A stretch of DNA of 36,170 nucleotides from Porphyromonadaceae bacterium (GTDB taxonomy: Bacteria > Bacteroidota > Bacteroidia > Bacteroidales > UBA12481): positions 1 to 36,170 of the forward strand of contig QYQM01000163.1 in the NCBI GenBank assembly GCA_007280905.1, given 5' to 3'. Numbering within the stretch: position 1 is the stretch's first letter; the number at the start of each line of letters is the position of its first letter. A program made the position numbers and the translations under genes. The notes under the pieces are model-generated. The model searched no databases, was not told the origin of the DNA, and saw only the letters and a list, made by a program, of their open reading frames with translations. Below are positions 36,164 through 36,170 of the stretch, in pieces.

Positions 36164-36170
36164 TAAATCA

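Overview
The window reads as a chromosome segment of an environmental Bacteroidota bacterium, probably of the Bacteroidales type. The evidence is a short primary sigma factor of about 286 residues, several -7 promoter boxes of the form TAnnTTTG, a protein with a type IX secretion (T9SS) C-terminal domain, a fused FeoAB, a TonB-receptor-like outer membrane barrel, and HYC_CC_PP and DUF3347 proteins of copper loci. No Shine-Dalgarno pattern stands out.

Region 1 (about 1-14,080) is a copper/heavy-metal resistance island with every real gene on the plus strand and very short gaps. In order it holds a DUF302 protein, a DUF3347 lipoprotein, a haem-binding-domain protein, a CopA-type P1B ATPase, a CusA-CusC-CusB tripartite efflux system, a small HMA metallochaperone, a HYC_CC_PP protein, a Met-rich lipoprotein broken by a one-base frameshift, a T9SS cargo protein and a secreted heavy-metal-binding-domain protein. 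Copper would be moved from cytoplasm to periplasm by CopA and out of the cell by CusCBA, while the small Cys/Met/His-rich periplasmic proteins bind or pass it on. The island ends in a frameshifted, truncated gene that runs into the truncated 3' end of an opposite-strand membrane protein gene at about 14,034-14,080, probably a recombination scar.

Region 2 (14,255-19,624) lies on the minus strand: a SAM methyltransferase, a gene remnant with no start directly behind nadA, nadA itself, and a three-gene FecCD-type ABC importer (ATPase, permease, binding lipoprotein). The importer diverges from feoAB across a short region with a 7-1-7 palindrome resembling a Fur box, so both are probably iron-repressed. 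A palindromic repeat lies in frame inside FeoAB, between the FeoA and FeoB domains. One arm of the same repeat lies in the 5' end of the binding-protein gene.

Region 3 (22,120-35,920) is housekeeping: an RRM RNA-binding protein, uvrB, the primary sigma factor, a DegP/HtrA protease, dapF, gyrB, an outer membrane barrel with a very large TPR protein, and ftsE. A large nested palindrome separates the convergent dapF and gyrB. The last 250 bases hold no gene but a cluster of small hairpins like REP or IS200-family flanks.

No CRISPR array, rRNA or tRNA was recognised.
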